A DNA stretch of 40,656 nt from an uncultured Oscillospiraceae bacterium. Its GTDB lineage: Bacteria > Bacillota > Clostridia > Oscillospirales > Ruminococcaceae. Position numbers and translations under genes: made by a program. How positions within the stretch are numbered: position 1 is the stretch's first letter; each line of letters opens with the position of its first letter. The stretch covers positions 1-40,656 of the forward strand of contig CASFKY010000063.1 in assembly GCA_949295465.1 (NCBI GenBank), written 5' to 3'. This document shows, in pieces, positions 1 to 8,388 of this stretch. Under the pieces are notes generated by a model. It was not told the DNA's origin. It saw only the letters and a list, made by a program, of their open reading frames with translations, and ran no database searches.

Positions 1-1
1 G

Positions 2-112
2 CAGACCGGCGACGACAGCAATATCGCCCTTTGGATTGCGGTAATGCTTGCTGCGGGCGCTGTCCTGACCGGCACAGCCGTTTACAGCCGCAAGAGAAAA
101 TACAGCAGATAA
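2..112 (+). CDS. LPXTG-type cell-wall-anchored surface protein, C-terminal end only (5' cut by window)
   Basis: Only the last 36 residues are visible. They begin QTGDD, continue into a hydrophobic stretch (about residues 8-30 of the fragment) and end in the basic tail SRKRKYSR before TAA. This is the layout of a sortase substrate anchor: LPxTG, membrane span, positive tail. The first base of the window, g, would fit the end of a proline codon, so the motif was probably LPQTG. The passenger domain lies outside the window, so its function cannot be read. Anchored proteins of this kind are common in Clostridial conjugative elements, which agrees with the relaxase-like fragment that follows. A short hairpin terminator lies downstream. 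Confidence 0.75.
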   Translation, partial: QTGDDSNIALWIAVMLAAGAVLTGTAVYSRKRKYSR

Positions 113-170
113 ATCCATATATAACCATGCGCCCTGTGGAAGGAAGCCACGGGGTGCATTCTTTATGTAT

Positions 171-199
171 GCACCGCAGGAAGCCTGCGGTGTTGTTTT
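171..199 (+). terminator. Probable rho-independent terminator of the LPXTG gene
   Basis: ACCGCAGG (173-180) pairs with CCTGCGGT (184-191) around a 3-base loop and is followed by GTTGTTTTC. An overlapping alternative hairpin, GGTGCAT with ATGCACC (about 154-175), shares bases with it. Confidence 0.55.
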
Positions 200-210
200 C
201 GATGTGAAAG

Positions 211-648
211 CTATCGTTCCATGTCGTGGGTTTTGCGTTTTGGCTTTGGCTTTTGCGTCTTGCCCTCCGCCTGAAGCTGGCGCAGGCGCTTCAGCACGCT
301 CTCCTTCTGAGGCGGTGCTGCCTGTTCTTTTTCGGCGGGTTTTCCTTTTTCCCTGACCTTGCGTTCCCACTCGGCAAGCTCCCGGTTGTACTGCTCCACG
401 ACAGCCTCCGCCTTGCGGTAGGTTGCCATGAACGCCCGCACATCGGGATAGCCGTCCTCTTTTAAGATTTCGGGCAGTTCTTCCAGCATGGCGGAGATTT
501 TTTCTTCCGCCCGCCGGATTTTTGCTTCCAACTCTTTCCGCTCCCTGCCTTTGAAAATACCCTTTGTTTCGGCAAGCTGCGTTTTCAGCTTGGGGACTTC
601 CTCCTGCAAGCTGCGGATTTCCCTTGCCCTGTCCTGCACCCGTATCAT
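211..648 (-). pseudogene. C-terminal fragment of a MobA/MobL-type relaxase (mobile element remnant)
   Basis: The 145 readable residues are highly charged and helical, with a probable coiled coil (QEEVPKLKTQLAETKG), the stretch EDGYPDVRAFMATYRKAEAV, and a basic, proline-rich tail ending KRKTHDMER. This looks like the C-terminal tail of MobA/MobL family relaxases of Clostridial conjugative elements, recalled from the family and not searched. The nuclease domain with its histidine triad is absent. The frame stays open a few codons past the ATG at 648 and then enters ABC-F sequence, so the ATG is probably not a true start but a codon next to a junction. No ribosome site precedes it. It is convergent with the LPXTG gene. 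Confidence 0.5.
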
Positions 649-1576
649 CTGTGAAATTGACCATGGGAAAATTCAGGAATACGCGGGTACTTACTCTGCG
701 TTTCAACAGCAGAAGGCGGCCCGCCAGAAAGAATATGGCCGACGGTATCAAGCACAGCAAAGGAAAATCCGGGAAACAGAAGAATTTATCCGAAAAAATC
801 GGGCGGGGAAAAAGGCTGGCATGGCACGAGGACGGCAAAAGCAGCTGGACCAGATGGAAAAACTGGAAGCTCCTGAGGTATGGAAAGAAAAAATCAAATT
901 TAAATTCCTCGGTGTGTCGGCGGGTCCGGCCTCTCTTTCTGTGCGGCAGTTGTCTGTTGGATATGAAAAACCTCTGTTGGAAAACCTGAACTTTTGCATC
1001 CATAGCGGAGAAAAGGTGTTGCTTGCCGGCAAAAACGGGGCGGGAAAATCAACTCTGCTTCGAACTTTGCTGGGGGAACTCCCGGCTTTGTCAGGCTCTT
1101 TTAACTTTTCGGACAGAGCAGCGGTGGGATATTTTGCGCAAACGCTCCGCTGGAAAAATCCCGGAAGCACACCGCTGGAATTGATAAATGAGCAAGATCC
1201 CACCTTGACAGGCAGGCAAGCGAGAGCTTGCCTGGCGCGGTGCGGGATTGGAGCCGAGTGTGCAGCCCGGCCCATCTGTACATTGAGCGGTGGAGAGCAG
1301 GCAAAGGTAAAACTCTGCCTGTTGACGCGGTATCCTTGTAATTTACTGATTTTGGATGAACCTACCAATCACCTGGATCAGCGGGCCAAGAGTGCTTTGC
1401 GGCAGGCGCTGGATGCCTTTGACGGTACAGTTCTGTTGGTCTGCCATGAAGAGGACTTTTGCCGCAACTGGGCGGGACCTGTCCTTGTGGCAGAGCCGGA
1501 AGGGAAAAACACTTTGTTCTATGATGCTGCAAAGTGCCCCCGGGGTAAAAAAGAAAAACATCAATCGATATCTTAA
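641..1576 (+). pseudogene. ABC-F family ATPase, N-terminal half missing
   Basis: About 312 residues match the second half of an ABC-F protein (paired ATPases acting on the ribosome, including antibiotic-protection members). Visible parts are the end of the first domain (EIDHGKIQEYAGTYSAF), a charged inter-domain linker rich in K, R and Q, and a complete second ATPase domain with Walker A GKNGAGKST, signature LSGGEQAKVKL, Walker B LLILDEPTNHLD and an H-loop histidine in LLVCHEEDF. The first ATPase domain, normally about 200 residues, is absent. Upstream of about 650 the same frame runs antisense through the relaxase-like fragment, so ATG 488 is an artefact. No ribosome site precedes the homologous part. 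The gene is therefore probably dead, or the join is an assembly error. The substrate or drug class cannot be told. Confidence 0.8.
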
Positions 1577-1579
1577 GAA

Positions 1580-1626
1580 AGCCAGCCGACAGGGCAATCC
1601 AAACCCTGGTCGGCTGGCTTTTGCAT
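1580..1626. terminator. Bidirectional terminator between ABC-F remnant and EFR1 gene
   Basis: AGCCAGCCGA and AGGG (1580-1594) pair with CCCT and TCGGCTGGCT (1604-1619), followed by TTTT on the plus strand. The minus strand reads the same stem followed by TTCTTAAG. It can serve both converging genes. Confidence 0.75.
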
Positions 1627-1631
1627 AAAAA

Positions 1632-2393
1632 TCACAAAAACAGCTGATTCATTTTGGGCTGTGAGCAGATTGGCTCCAGCTTGAGGGAAATGGCTGCCAC
1701 AGCCTGTGGCGGCGCCTGCCGGGCCTTCTGGGGGCAGACCTGCACACAGCGCATACAGGAGATGCAGCGGTCGGGGTCGGTGCGATTCGGGGCATCGGCC
1801 GGGATGGCCTGCACCGGACAGAGAGTAGCGCAGGTACCGCACTGATTGCAGCAATCCAGAGTCTGCGGCACCATGGGAATGGTGTGCAGCTCTTTGTAAG
1901 GGCGGTTGCCGGGCAGGGACGGCTCTGTTGCAGCGCCTGACTCCAGCTGTGCCTGGATTTGGCGGGCAAACTCCTTCAGCTGGAGGATATCTGTCTCATT
2001 GGGCCGGCCGGTGGCGAACTGGCGCATGATGGAGTGCTCGGCAATCGCGGCTACCCCTGCTACGCAGACAAACCCGGCGGCTTTCAGAACGTCTTCCAGC
2101 TCCACCAGAGTGTCCTCAAAGGCCCGGTTACCGTACACAGCGGCCAGGATTGCCCGGGCTCCCTCTCCGTGAATCTGGCCAAGGCGCTGCGCTGCCGCTG
2201 GGGGTACTCGGCCGCCAAAAGAGGGCACCGCCACAACGCACAGATCCTCAGGGGAAAGGGTGATCTGCCCGAAATCCCGGCGGGGATCGGAAAGGTCAAT
2301 CTCCTCAACCGGCTGCTGCCAGCCGCCGGCCAGGGCCAGACAAACCTCGCGGGTTCCGCCGGTGGGGCTGAAAAAGATGGCATATAGTTTCAT
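1632..2393 (-). CDS. EFR1 family protein: flavodoxin-like domain fused to two [4Fe-4S] clusters
   Basis: The 253-residue product is a predicted cytoplasmic electron carrier. The N-terminus has a flavodoxin-like FMN phosphate loop (FFSPTGGT, residues 7-14). The C-terminus has two tandem bacterial ferredoxin motifs, CNQCGTCATLCP (182-193) and CISCMRCVQVCP (210-221), both with complete CxxCxxCxxxCP spacing. This order is that of the EFR1 family, widespread in anaerobic Clostridia; physiological partners are unknown. The start is the ATG at 2393, because an AGGAG lies about 10 bases upstream on the minus strand. A longer open frame to 2612 has no ribosome site and crosses the promoter. The gene is monocistronic, divergent from the response regulator, with a strong promoter and a shared terminator. 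Confidence 0.85.
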   Translation of the reverse strand: MKLYAIFFSPTGGTREVCLALAGGWQQPVEEIDLSDPRRDFGQITLSPEDLCVVAVPSFGGRVPPAAAQRLGQIHGEGARAILAAVYGNRAFEDTLVELEDVLKAAGFVCVAGVAAIAEHSIMRQFATGRPNETDILQLKEFARQIQAQLESGAATEPSLPGNRPYKELHTIPMVPQTLDCCNQCGTCATLCPVQAIPADAPNRTDPDRCISCMRCVQVCPQKARQAPPQAVAAISLKLEPICSQPKMNQLFL

Positions 2394-2453
2394 ATTTTTT
2401 GTCTCCTGATAAAAAAGGCTATGTCGGGAAAAAGAACGCAACTTCTCAGCAGC

Positions 2454-2482
2454 ATTGTACCGCTTATGACGCCTGCCGTCAA
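2454..2482 (-). promoter_or_regulatory. Sigma-A-type promoter of the EFR1 gene
   Basis: On the minus strand TTGACG (2482-2477) and TACAAT (2459-2454) are separated by 17 bases, a near-consensus vegetative promoter about 60 bases upstream of the ATG at 2393. Confidence 0.7.
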
Positions 2483-2491
2483 ACAGGGGGA

Positions 2492-2520
2492 TTGGCCTGA
2501 CCTGGAAAATATGATAAAAT
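2492..2520 (+). promoter_or_regulatory. Possible promoter of the YesN-YesM-binding protein operon
   Basis: TTGGCC (2492-2497) and TAAAAT (2515-2520) are 17 bases apart. The pair is divergent to, and close to, the EFR1 promoter, and lies about 90 bases before the response-regulator start. The -35 is weak, as expected for a modestly expressed or activated regulator. Confidence 0.45.
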
Positions 2521-2610
2521 ACAGGTGATTTATGGAGCTGTTTTGGTGCAAGAGTGCTGAAAACGGCGGCCAATGGGAGACAGCCCTGCAAGACAGACGG
2601 CGAGGAGAAC

Positions 2611-4275
2611 ATGATGCAGGAAAAAATGATCTATACCGTGGTGGTAGCGGACGATGAGGACGAATTGCGGGAGGCGCTCTGCCGCATGGTGCCCTGGGAG
2701 GAGCTGGGGTTCCGCCTGGTGGGGGATGCCAGCAACGGGCTGGATGCCCTGGAACTGGTGGAACAGAAGGAGCCGGACCTGCTGGTGACAGACATCCGAA
2801 TGCCCTTTATTTCGGGCATCGATCTGGCCCGGCAAGTTCGGGAGATCCGCCCCTCCATGCACATCGCCTTCCTGAGCGGCTTTGACGACTTTGAATATGC
2901 AAAGCAGGCCATCCAGTACAATATCATCAGTTATATGCTCAAGCCCATCACCCGGGAGGGGCTGGTCAAAGAACTGACCGCCATCCGGGAAAAGATGGAT
3001 GCCCAGTTCGACGCTTTCCGCCAGCAAAGCCAGTTTCGGGCCAACCGGGAGAATTTCCTTATGTCTTTGGTGCTGGACGACTTCCCCCAGGAGTTCCTCC
3101 GGCGGGAAGAGCGAGAAAGTGACCGAACCAAATCGGGCCCTGGCCGGGAGAAAACCCTGCGGGCCCAGGCACTGGAGTGCGGATTGCTGAAGGACGAGAC
3201 GGACCGACCCGTCTATGTGGTGTCCACGCTCTGCCTCACCGACCAGGAGGGGGAAAACATCACGCTTCCCAGCATGACCCGCTCCATGGAGATGATCGCC
3301 CAGAAATATTTTCGGTACGAGGGCTTTTATTCCCGGGGCAAGGTGGTGATGGTGCTGCTGGGCAACCCCTCGGATTTTGAGGAATATCTGCACATCTTAG
3401 CGGACGAGTGGTTGCAGATGTCCGAGCGGGCACTGCAAACCTATTGTCATGTGGGGGTGAGCCGGCAGGCAGGGGAGCTGAGCCTGCTGCACCGGGCCTA
3501 TCGGGAGGCCATGGAGGCCATGAATTTCGCAGAGGCGCGGCAGAGCCAGGTGCGCTTTTTGACCGACACCCATCCCTTGACGGCCATCCATGTGGAGAGT
3601 CTGAACGAGCAGGTGAACCGATTGCAGGACGCCTTCAAGAGCGGCAGCCGGGAGGAGATGAGCCGGGAAATCGCCGCTTTGGTGGGAACGGGATTTGCAG
3701 CGCCTCAGGGCAAAAACTGGCTGGATATGGCGGTACTGCAGCTGATCTCGGAGGTGTATCGGGTTCTGTATCTGGCAGGCGGCAGCGAGGCCGTGACCAC
3801 CTTGCAGGACCGGGGCTTTTTCAGCGGGCTTACCTTCCACTATCGGTCGGCTGATGAGCTGCGGCACACGCTGGAAAGCTTCTGCTTTTTTGCCATGGAC
3901 ACCCTCAGCGGGCTGCAAAAAAAGGGCGGGGACCTGCTCTGCCAGCAGGCCCTGAGCGCCATCGACCAGCACTACAAGGATGAAGATCTGTCGCTGGTAT
4001 CTCTCAGCGGGATGCTGAATGTGAGTCCCAACCATCTGAGCGCCTGCATCAAAAAATATGCGGGGGAGAGTTTCATCAACATCCTGATCCGCAAAAGGAT
4101 GGAGGCTGCCCGGGAGCTGCTGCTCACCACCCCCATGAAAATCATGGAGGTGGCCCAGCAGTGCGGCTACAACGACCAGCACTATTTCAGCTATTGCTTT
4201 AAAAAATACTGCGGCGTATCCCCCAACATGCTGCGGCACCAGAGCCGGCAGGAAGAGGAGGGGAGAGCCCAGTGA
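2611..4275 (+). CDS. YesN-type response regulator (REC plus AraC-family DNA-binding domain)
   Basis: The product is about 555 residues. The N-terminal receiver domain has the acidic pocket DDEDE, the phosphoacceptor Asp at about residue 61 in LLVTDIRMPF, and a later lysine in YMLKPI. A long central region without a clear motif follows. The last 100 residues form an AraC-type double helix-turn-helix (VSPNHLSACIKKY; YNDQHYFSYCFKKYCGVSP). It should activate sugar-transport or sugar-use genes when phosphorylated by the kinase encoded next. GAGGAG at 2602-2607 favours ATG 2611 or the adjacent ATG 2614; the open frame from 2554 lacks a ribosome site. The stop overlaps the GTG start of the kinase, so translation is coupled. 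Its likely targets here are mglB and galK; that is inference from context. Confidence 0.88.
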   Translation: MMQEKMIYTVVVADDEDELREALCRMVPWEELGFRLVGDASNGLDALELVEQKEPDLLVTDIRMPFISGIDLARQVREIRPSMHIAFLSGFDDFEYAKQAIQYNIISYMLKPITREGLVKELTAIREKMDAQFDAFRQQSQFRANRENFLMSLVLDDFPQEFLRREERESDRTKSGPGREKTLRAQALECGLLKDETDRPVYVVSTLCLTDQEGENITLPSMTRSMEMIAQKYFRYEGFYSRGKVVMVLLGNPSDFEEYLHILADEWLQMSERALQTYCHVGVSRQAGELSLLHRAYREAMEAMNFAEARQSQVRFLTDTHPLTAIHVESLNEQVNRLQDAFKSGSREEMSREIAALVGTGFAAPQGKNWLDMAVLQLISEVYRVLYLAGGSEAVTTLQDRGFFSGLTFHYRSADELRHTLESFCFFAMDTLSGLQKKGGDLLCQQALSAIDQHYKDEDLSLVSLSGMLNVSPNHLSACIKKYAGESFINILIRKRMEAARELLLTTPMKIMEVAQQCGYNDQHYFSYCFKKYCGVSPNMLRHQSRQEEEGRAQ

Positions 4276-5987
4276 AAAATCGAGCAAAGGGCCGCGGTAT
4301 GAGCATGACCGCTATCCTGGTGCTGATGGTGGTGTGCATTATGGCGGTGGCACTGTCGGCTTGTATGGCCCTGTTCCTCAATCGGTATCAGAGGGCCATG
4401 GAACAGAGCGCCCAGACCAGCAGCGAGCAGGCGGTGGAGCAGGTGGCCAGCGTGGTGAGCAGCTACACCCGGGATATGAACCAGGCCATGGCGATGCTGG
4501 TGGAGGCCCTGGACGGAGAGGAAGACACCGACGCCTTTTTTGCCAATTTTCTGAAAATCCGACCGGATGTGGTGGCGGTGACCAGCTATGACAGCCAGGG
4601 AAATCTGATGAATTGCTGGGCACTGAATCGGCAGTCGCGGGCCCAGATCCTGGAGAATCTTTCTTTTGACAAACGGCTTCTGGACAGCAATCAGGAGAGC
4701 GCCATCTCCGCCCCCCATGTGGAGTCCATCTTCGAGGGATATTACCCTTGGGTGGTGACCATGACCCAGAAAGTAGAGGGGGCAGACGGCGAGCGTTGGC
4801 TGGCACTGGACCTGAGCTTTTCCAACATTTCCTCCTACATCAACAATGTGGGCATTGGCCAGCACGGCTACTGCTTTTTGACGGACACCTGCGGCGGTAT
4901 CGTGTACCATCCTCAGCAGCAGCTGCTCTATTCCGGCATCAAAAACGAAGGCACCGAAATGCAGCTGGCCAGCGGGGAGGGCAGCTATATCCGGGGAAAT
5001 ACCATCTGCTCCATTCATTCCATTGAGGATAGCAGCTGGCAGGTGGTGGGTGTGAGCTATGTGAACGAGCTGGTCACCACAAACGTGATGGCAATGGTGC
5101 AGATTGCTCTCAGCATCGTGGCCGCCGTGCTGCTGGTGACGGCTGTGAGCAGCCTGATTTTGTCGGGTGTGCTCTCCCGGCCGCTGCACAGTCTTTCCAA
5201 CGAGATGGAGAAGTTTGAGCAGAACGCGGCGGAGTATGCCTATCACCCGGTACGGGGGGCCCGTGAGGTGGGCGATTTGTCCGACGCCTTCGGCCACATG
5301 GTGGTCAAGATCCAGGATCTGATGGCCCAGGTGAGAGAAGAGGAAATCAACCTGCGCAAGACCGAACTGAAGGCGTTGCAGGCTCAGATCAACCCCCATT
5401 TCCTGTACAATACCCTGGATTCCATCGCCTGGATGTGCGAGCAGGAGCGCAGCGCCGATGCGGTGCAGATGGTGCACGCCCTGGCAACGCTCTTCCGCAT
5501 CAGCATCAGCAAGGGGCACGAGCTCATCCCCATTTCTAAGGAAATCGAGCACGCCAAGAGTTATCTCCAGATCCAGAAATATCGATATAAAAACCAGTTT
5601 TCCTATACCTTTGATGTGGACCCGGCCTGTGAGGAATTTTACTGCAACAAGATCACCTTGCAGCCCATCATTTAAAATGCCAGCAACCAAGGGCTGGACC
5701 TGCTGGTGGAGGAGGGGCGCATCGACGTGAAGGTGCGGCAGGACGGGGAAGACATCGTCTTTACCGTGTCCGACAACGGGGTGGGCATGAGCCCGGAGCA
5801 GGTGGCCCACATGCTCCAGCGGGAGCCGGGCGACCGCACCGGCATCGGCATCAAGAACGTGAACGATCGGCTGAGAATCTATTTCGGCGAAAGATATGGG
5901 CTGCACATCACCAGCGAGCTGGATGTGGGCACCTGTGTGGAGATCCGCATGCCCAAGGTGAGGAGAGGAGAATATGGCGAAAAGTAA
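4272..5987 (+). pseudogene. YesM/LytS-type sensor histidine kinase, interrupted by an in-frame TAA
   Basis: The full frame is 572 codons. It has TM1 (about 12-36), an extracellular sensor domain of about 235 residues, TM2 (about 272-297), a HAMP-like region and a His_kinase domain with H-box LQAQINPHFLYNTLDS (His about 376). The GHKL ATPase part has DNGVGM and GIGIKNVNDRL. Codon 468 (5673-5675) is TAA exactly where the family has Glu of the N-box (usually ENAINHG). The same frame then continues NASNQGLDLL and on to the normal end at 5987. So the ATP-binding half is separated from the H-box by one base change (GAA to TAA would suffice). The neighbouring motif residues also deviate (NASNQG). 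A GGAGGAGGGG at 5708-5717 with GTG 5727 could restart a fragment lacking the N-box. The start is GTG 4272, overlapping the regulator stop. It could be a true pseudogene, a strain-specific mutation or a sequence error. Confidence 0.85.
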
Positions 5988-6957
5988 AAAGGTGGGGGCC
6001 GTCCTGGCGGTTCTCCTCTGCGGAGGGTTGCTGTGCGGCTGTTCCGGCATGGCCGATCAGGTGGCGGCCCAGAAGCGGCGGGTGGCCCTGGTGGTGAAAT
6101 CCACCCAGACCGAGTTCTGGAAAAGCGCCTTTGCCGGGGCCAAAGCCGCGGCCACCGAGTACAACCTGGAGCTCTCCATCCAGGGCCCGGACACCGAGGA
6201 GGATTACCAGACCCAGAACGTGATGGTGAACCGGGCGGTGGAAGAGGGGGCTGAAGCCCTGGTTTTCTCGGCCATCGACTATGAAAACAATGTGCCGGCA
6301 GTGGAGATTGCCTCTCAGGCCGGGCTGGAGATCGTGGCCATTGACAGCGGAGTGGACTCGGACAAGATCAGCACCTATATCGGCACCGACAACTATGCGG
6401 CAGGACGGATGGCTGCCAATGCGGCGCTCCAGTGCGGTGAAAGTCAGATCCGGGTGGGGCTGGTGAACTACGATGTGAACAGCGCCAACGGCCAGGAGCG
6501 GGAGCAAGGGGTGCGGGAGATCCTGGATCACCTGGACAATGTGGAGATCGTGGACGCCATCAACGTGTTCTCTCTGGCTGAGAACGCCCAGGCCCGCACC
6601 GCCGCCATGCTGATGGAAAACCCGGACATCAATGTGATCATCGCCTTCAATGAGCCCACCAGCGTGGGGGCAGCCCGGGCGGTGAGCGAACTGAAAAAGG
6701 AGGAGCAGGTTTGGCTGGTGGGTTTTGACAGCAACGTGGAGACGGTGGACAAGCTCCAGACCGGCGCAGTGGACGTGCTGATCGTGCAGAACCCCTATGC
6801 CATGGGCTATTTGGGGGTGGAGAGCGCCTACAAGTTGATGAGCGGCCAGGATGCGGAGGTGGAAAAGACCGTGGACACCGCCACCGTGCTGGTCACTCGG
6901 GACAACATGTTTACCCCCGACTGCCAGAAAGCCCTCTTCTCTTTTTCGGGGTGGTAA
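5974..6957 (+). CDS. Sugar-binding lipoprotein, probable sensory partner of the YesM/YesN pair
   Basis: The 327-residue product has a lipoprotein signal peptide (hydrophobic core about 7-20, lipobox LCGC with Cys23). The rest is a periplasmic-binding-protein type 1 fold of the ribose/galactose/xylose group (start of mature part RRVALVVKSTQTEFWKSA; IDSGVDSDK; YIGTDNYAAGRMAA; AFNEPTSVGAARAV; LVGFDS). It overlaps the kinase frame by 14 bases and has AGGAG 8 bases before ATG. No transporter ATPase or permease is next to it; the complete importer that follows has its own binding protein. This matches the known XylFII-LytS-YesN architecture of Clostridium beijerinckii, where an extra sugar-binding lipoprotein hands the signal to the kinase. 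Galactose as ligand is inferred from the neighbours. Confidence 0.82.
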   Translation: MAKSKKVGAVLAVLLCGGLLCGCSGMADQVAAQKRRVALVVKSTQTEFWKSAFAGAKAAATEYNLELSIQGPDTEEDYQTQNVMVNRAVEEGAEALVFSAIDYENNVPAVEIASQAGLEIVAIDSGVDSDKISTYIGTDNYAAGRMAANAALQCGESQIRVGLVNYDVNSANGQEREQGVREILDHLDNVEIVDAINVFSLAENAQARTAAMLMENPDINVIIAFNEPTSVGAARAVSELKKEEQVWLVGFDSNVETVDKLQTGAVDVLIVQNPYAMGYLGVESAYKLMSGQDAEVEKTVDTATVLVTRDNMFTPDCQKALFSFSGW

Positions 6958-7002
6958 AGCGAAAAAGCGGGGGATCCTGGCGATGTGTATAAAAACAAGC
7001 TG

Positions 7003-7062
7003 ACAATATTGTGCAAAACTGTTAGGTATAGTGGAAATTTGAACTTTTTTCAGTGAATTTTT
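7003..7062 (+). promoter_or_regulatory. Candidate activator-binding region upstream of mglB
   Basis: Two similar half-sites, AGTGGAAATTTG (from 7030) and AGTGAATTTTTA (from 7052), are 22 bases apart in direct orientation, and the second ends just before the -35. The second lies in TTTTTCAGTGAATT (7046-7059), of which 12 of 14 bases recur at the galK promoter. A perfect 10-base palindrome ACAATATTGT lies further up at 7003-7012. Direct repeats about two helical turns apart, next to the -35, are typical of AraC-family activators such as YesN. Confidence 0.45.
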
Positions 7063-7065
7063 ACC

Positions 7066-7095
7066 TTGTGAAGCCCCAAACTCTGCCGGTATAAT
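7066..7095 (+). promoter_or_regulatory. Promoter of the mgl transporter operon
   Basis: TTGTGA (7066-7071) and TATAAT (7090-7095) are 18 bases apart. The transcript would have a leader of about 65 bases with a small hairpin (GGGTGCC with GGCGCCC, about 7111-7130) before the AGGAGG ribosome site of mglB. Confidence 0.7.
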
Positions 7096-7165
7096 AAAGA
7101 CAAGAAAAACGGGTGCCGCGCAAGGCGCCCGCCGAGCAAAAGGAAAATATTAGGAGGATACACAC

Positions 7166-8335
7166 ATGAAAAAGGTAATGGCATTTGCCCTGGCGACGAC
7201 CATGGCCCTGTCCCTGGCTGCCTGCGGCGGTTCCACTTCGTCCAGCACGGCTGCTTCCAGCACCGCTGCCAGCACCGCCGCCAGCACGGCTGCTTCCGGG
7301 TCCACCGCCGCCGTCGGGGATGCCAACGTGGCAGTTTTCTACTATTCTTTCTCTGATACCTACATTTCCAGCGTGCGTACCGCTCTGGACGCTGCCCTGG
7401 AGAGCGCCGGCATCAAGTATCAGGATTATGACGGCAACTCCAACCAGACCACCCAGAACGAGCAGATCGACACCGCCCTGGCTTCCGGCGCCAACCTGCT
7501 GATCGTGAACCTGGTCACCTCCGGCTCCTCTGACGCCTCTTCTGCTATCTGCGACAAGGCTGCCAGCGCCGGCGTTCCTGTCATCTTCTTCAACCGCGCG
7601 GTGGAAGAGGACGGCTCTGAGGGCGCTGTCCTGGGCAAGTATGAGAACATCGCCTTTGTGGGCACCGACGCCCCCGAGGCCGGCCACATGCAGGGCAAGA
7701 TGATCGGCAACTATGTGCTGGAGCACTATGATGACATCGACCTGAACGGCGACGGCCAGATCAGCTACGCCATGTTCAAGGGCGACGCTTCCAACGTGGA
7801 GGCCATCTACCGCACCCAGTACGGTGTTGAGGACGCCGACGCCGTCCTGACCGAGGCCGGCAAGCCCGCTCTGGTCTACTTCGACTCTTCCAACGCCGAC
7901 AAGTACCAGCTTGACCTCACCGGCAACTGGTCCGCCCAGGCCGCCAACGAGTACATGACCACCAACCTGAGCCAGTACACCGAGGCCAACGGCAACATGA
8001 TCGAGCTCATCATCTGCAACAACGACAACATGGCTGAGGGCTGCATCTCCGCTCTGAACTCTGCCGGCTACAACCTGGGCACCGGCGAAGACTGCACCAC
8101 CATCCCCGTGTTCGGCGTGGACGCCACCGATTCTGCCCAGCAGCTGATCGCTGACGGCAAGATGACCGGCACCATCAAGCAGGACGCTCAGGGCATGGCT
8201 GATGCCATCGCCTTCCTGGCAGGCAACGCCGCCGCTGGCAAGGACCTGATGGACGGCACCGACAGCTACACCAAGGATACCGCCAACAACCTGGACAACA
8301 AGATCTTCATCGCCTACCAGGAGTACGCGGGCTGA
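7166..8335 (+). CDS. mglB: Galactose/methyl-galactoside ABC transporter substrate-binding lipoprotein MglB
   Basis: The 389-residue product has a lipoprotein signal (MKKVMAFALATTMALSLAAC), then a Ser/Thr/Ala-rich tether of about 25 residues, then a type-1 binding-protein fold. Near residues 190-200 it has the calcium loop DLNGDGQISY, the hallmark of E. coli galactose-binding protein. Other matches are FFNRAV, CNNDNMAEG and VFGVDA. From memory of the E. coli contacts, Asp14, Asn91, Arg158, Trp183 and Asp236 appear kept, while Phe16 to Tyr, His152 to Asn, Asp154 to Glu and Asn256 to Gln differ, so the exact sugar could be shifted. AGGAGG lies 7 bases before ATG. It is first in the transport operon and codon use is strongly biased, as for a very highly expressed gene. 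Confidence 0.92.
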   Translation: MKKVMAFALATTMALSLAACGGSTSSSTAASSTAASTAASTAASGSTAAVGDANVAVFYYSFSDTYISSVRTALDAALESAGIKYQDYDGNSNQTTQNEQIDTALASGANLLIVNLVTSGSSDASSAICDKAASAGVPVIFFNRAVEEDGSEGAVLGKYENIAFVGTDAPEAGHMQGKMIGNYVLEHYDDIDLNGDGQISYAMFKGDASNVEAIYRTQYGVEDADAVLTEAGKPALVYFDSSNADKYQLDLTGNWSAQAANEYMTTNLSQYTEANGNMIELIICNNDNMAEGCISALNSAGYNLGTGEDCTTIPVFGVDATDSAQQLIADGKMTGTIKQDAQGMADAIAFLAGNAAAGKDLMDGTDSYTKDTANNLDNKIFIAYQEYAG

Positions 8336-8388
8336 GCCGCAGGCTGATGAACCTGAATCTCTGAACAGAAGACAGATCTGAAAACTAG

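Noticed and set aside
488-640. N-terminal extension of the ABC-F frame from ATG 488
   Set aside because: It reads antisense through the relaxase-like fragment, has no ribosome site and no ABC-F similarity. Only the part from about 641 is homologous.
5706-5987. Separate small gene for a GHKL ATPase fragment
   Set aside because: It is in the same frame as the kinase and continues its normal domain order, so it is better read as the second part of one interrupted gene. Reinitiation at GTG 5727 remains possible but would lack the N-box.
7230-7320. Short repeats in the start of mglB as a possible repeat array
   Set aside because: They encode the Ser/Thr/Ala-rich tether after the lipoprotein cysteine (repeats of codons for STAAS), an ordinary low-complexity linker.
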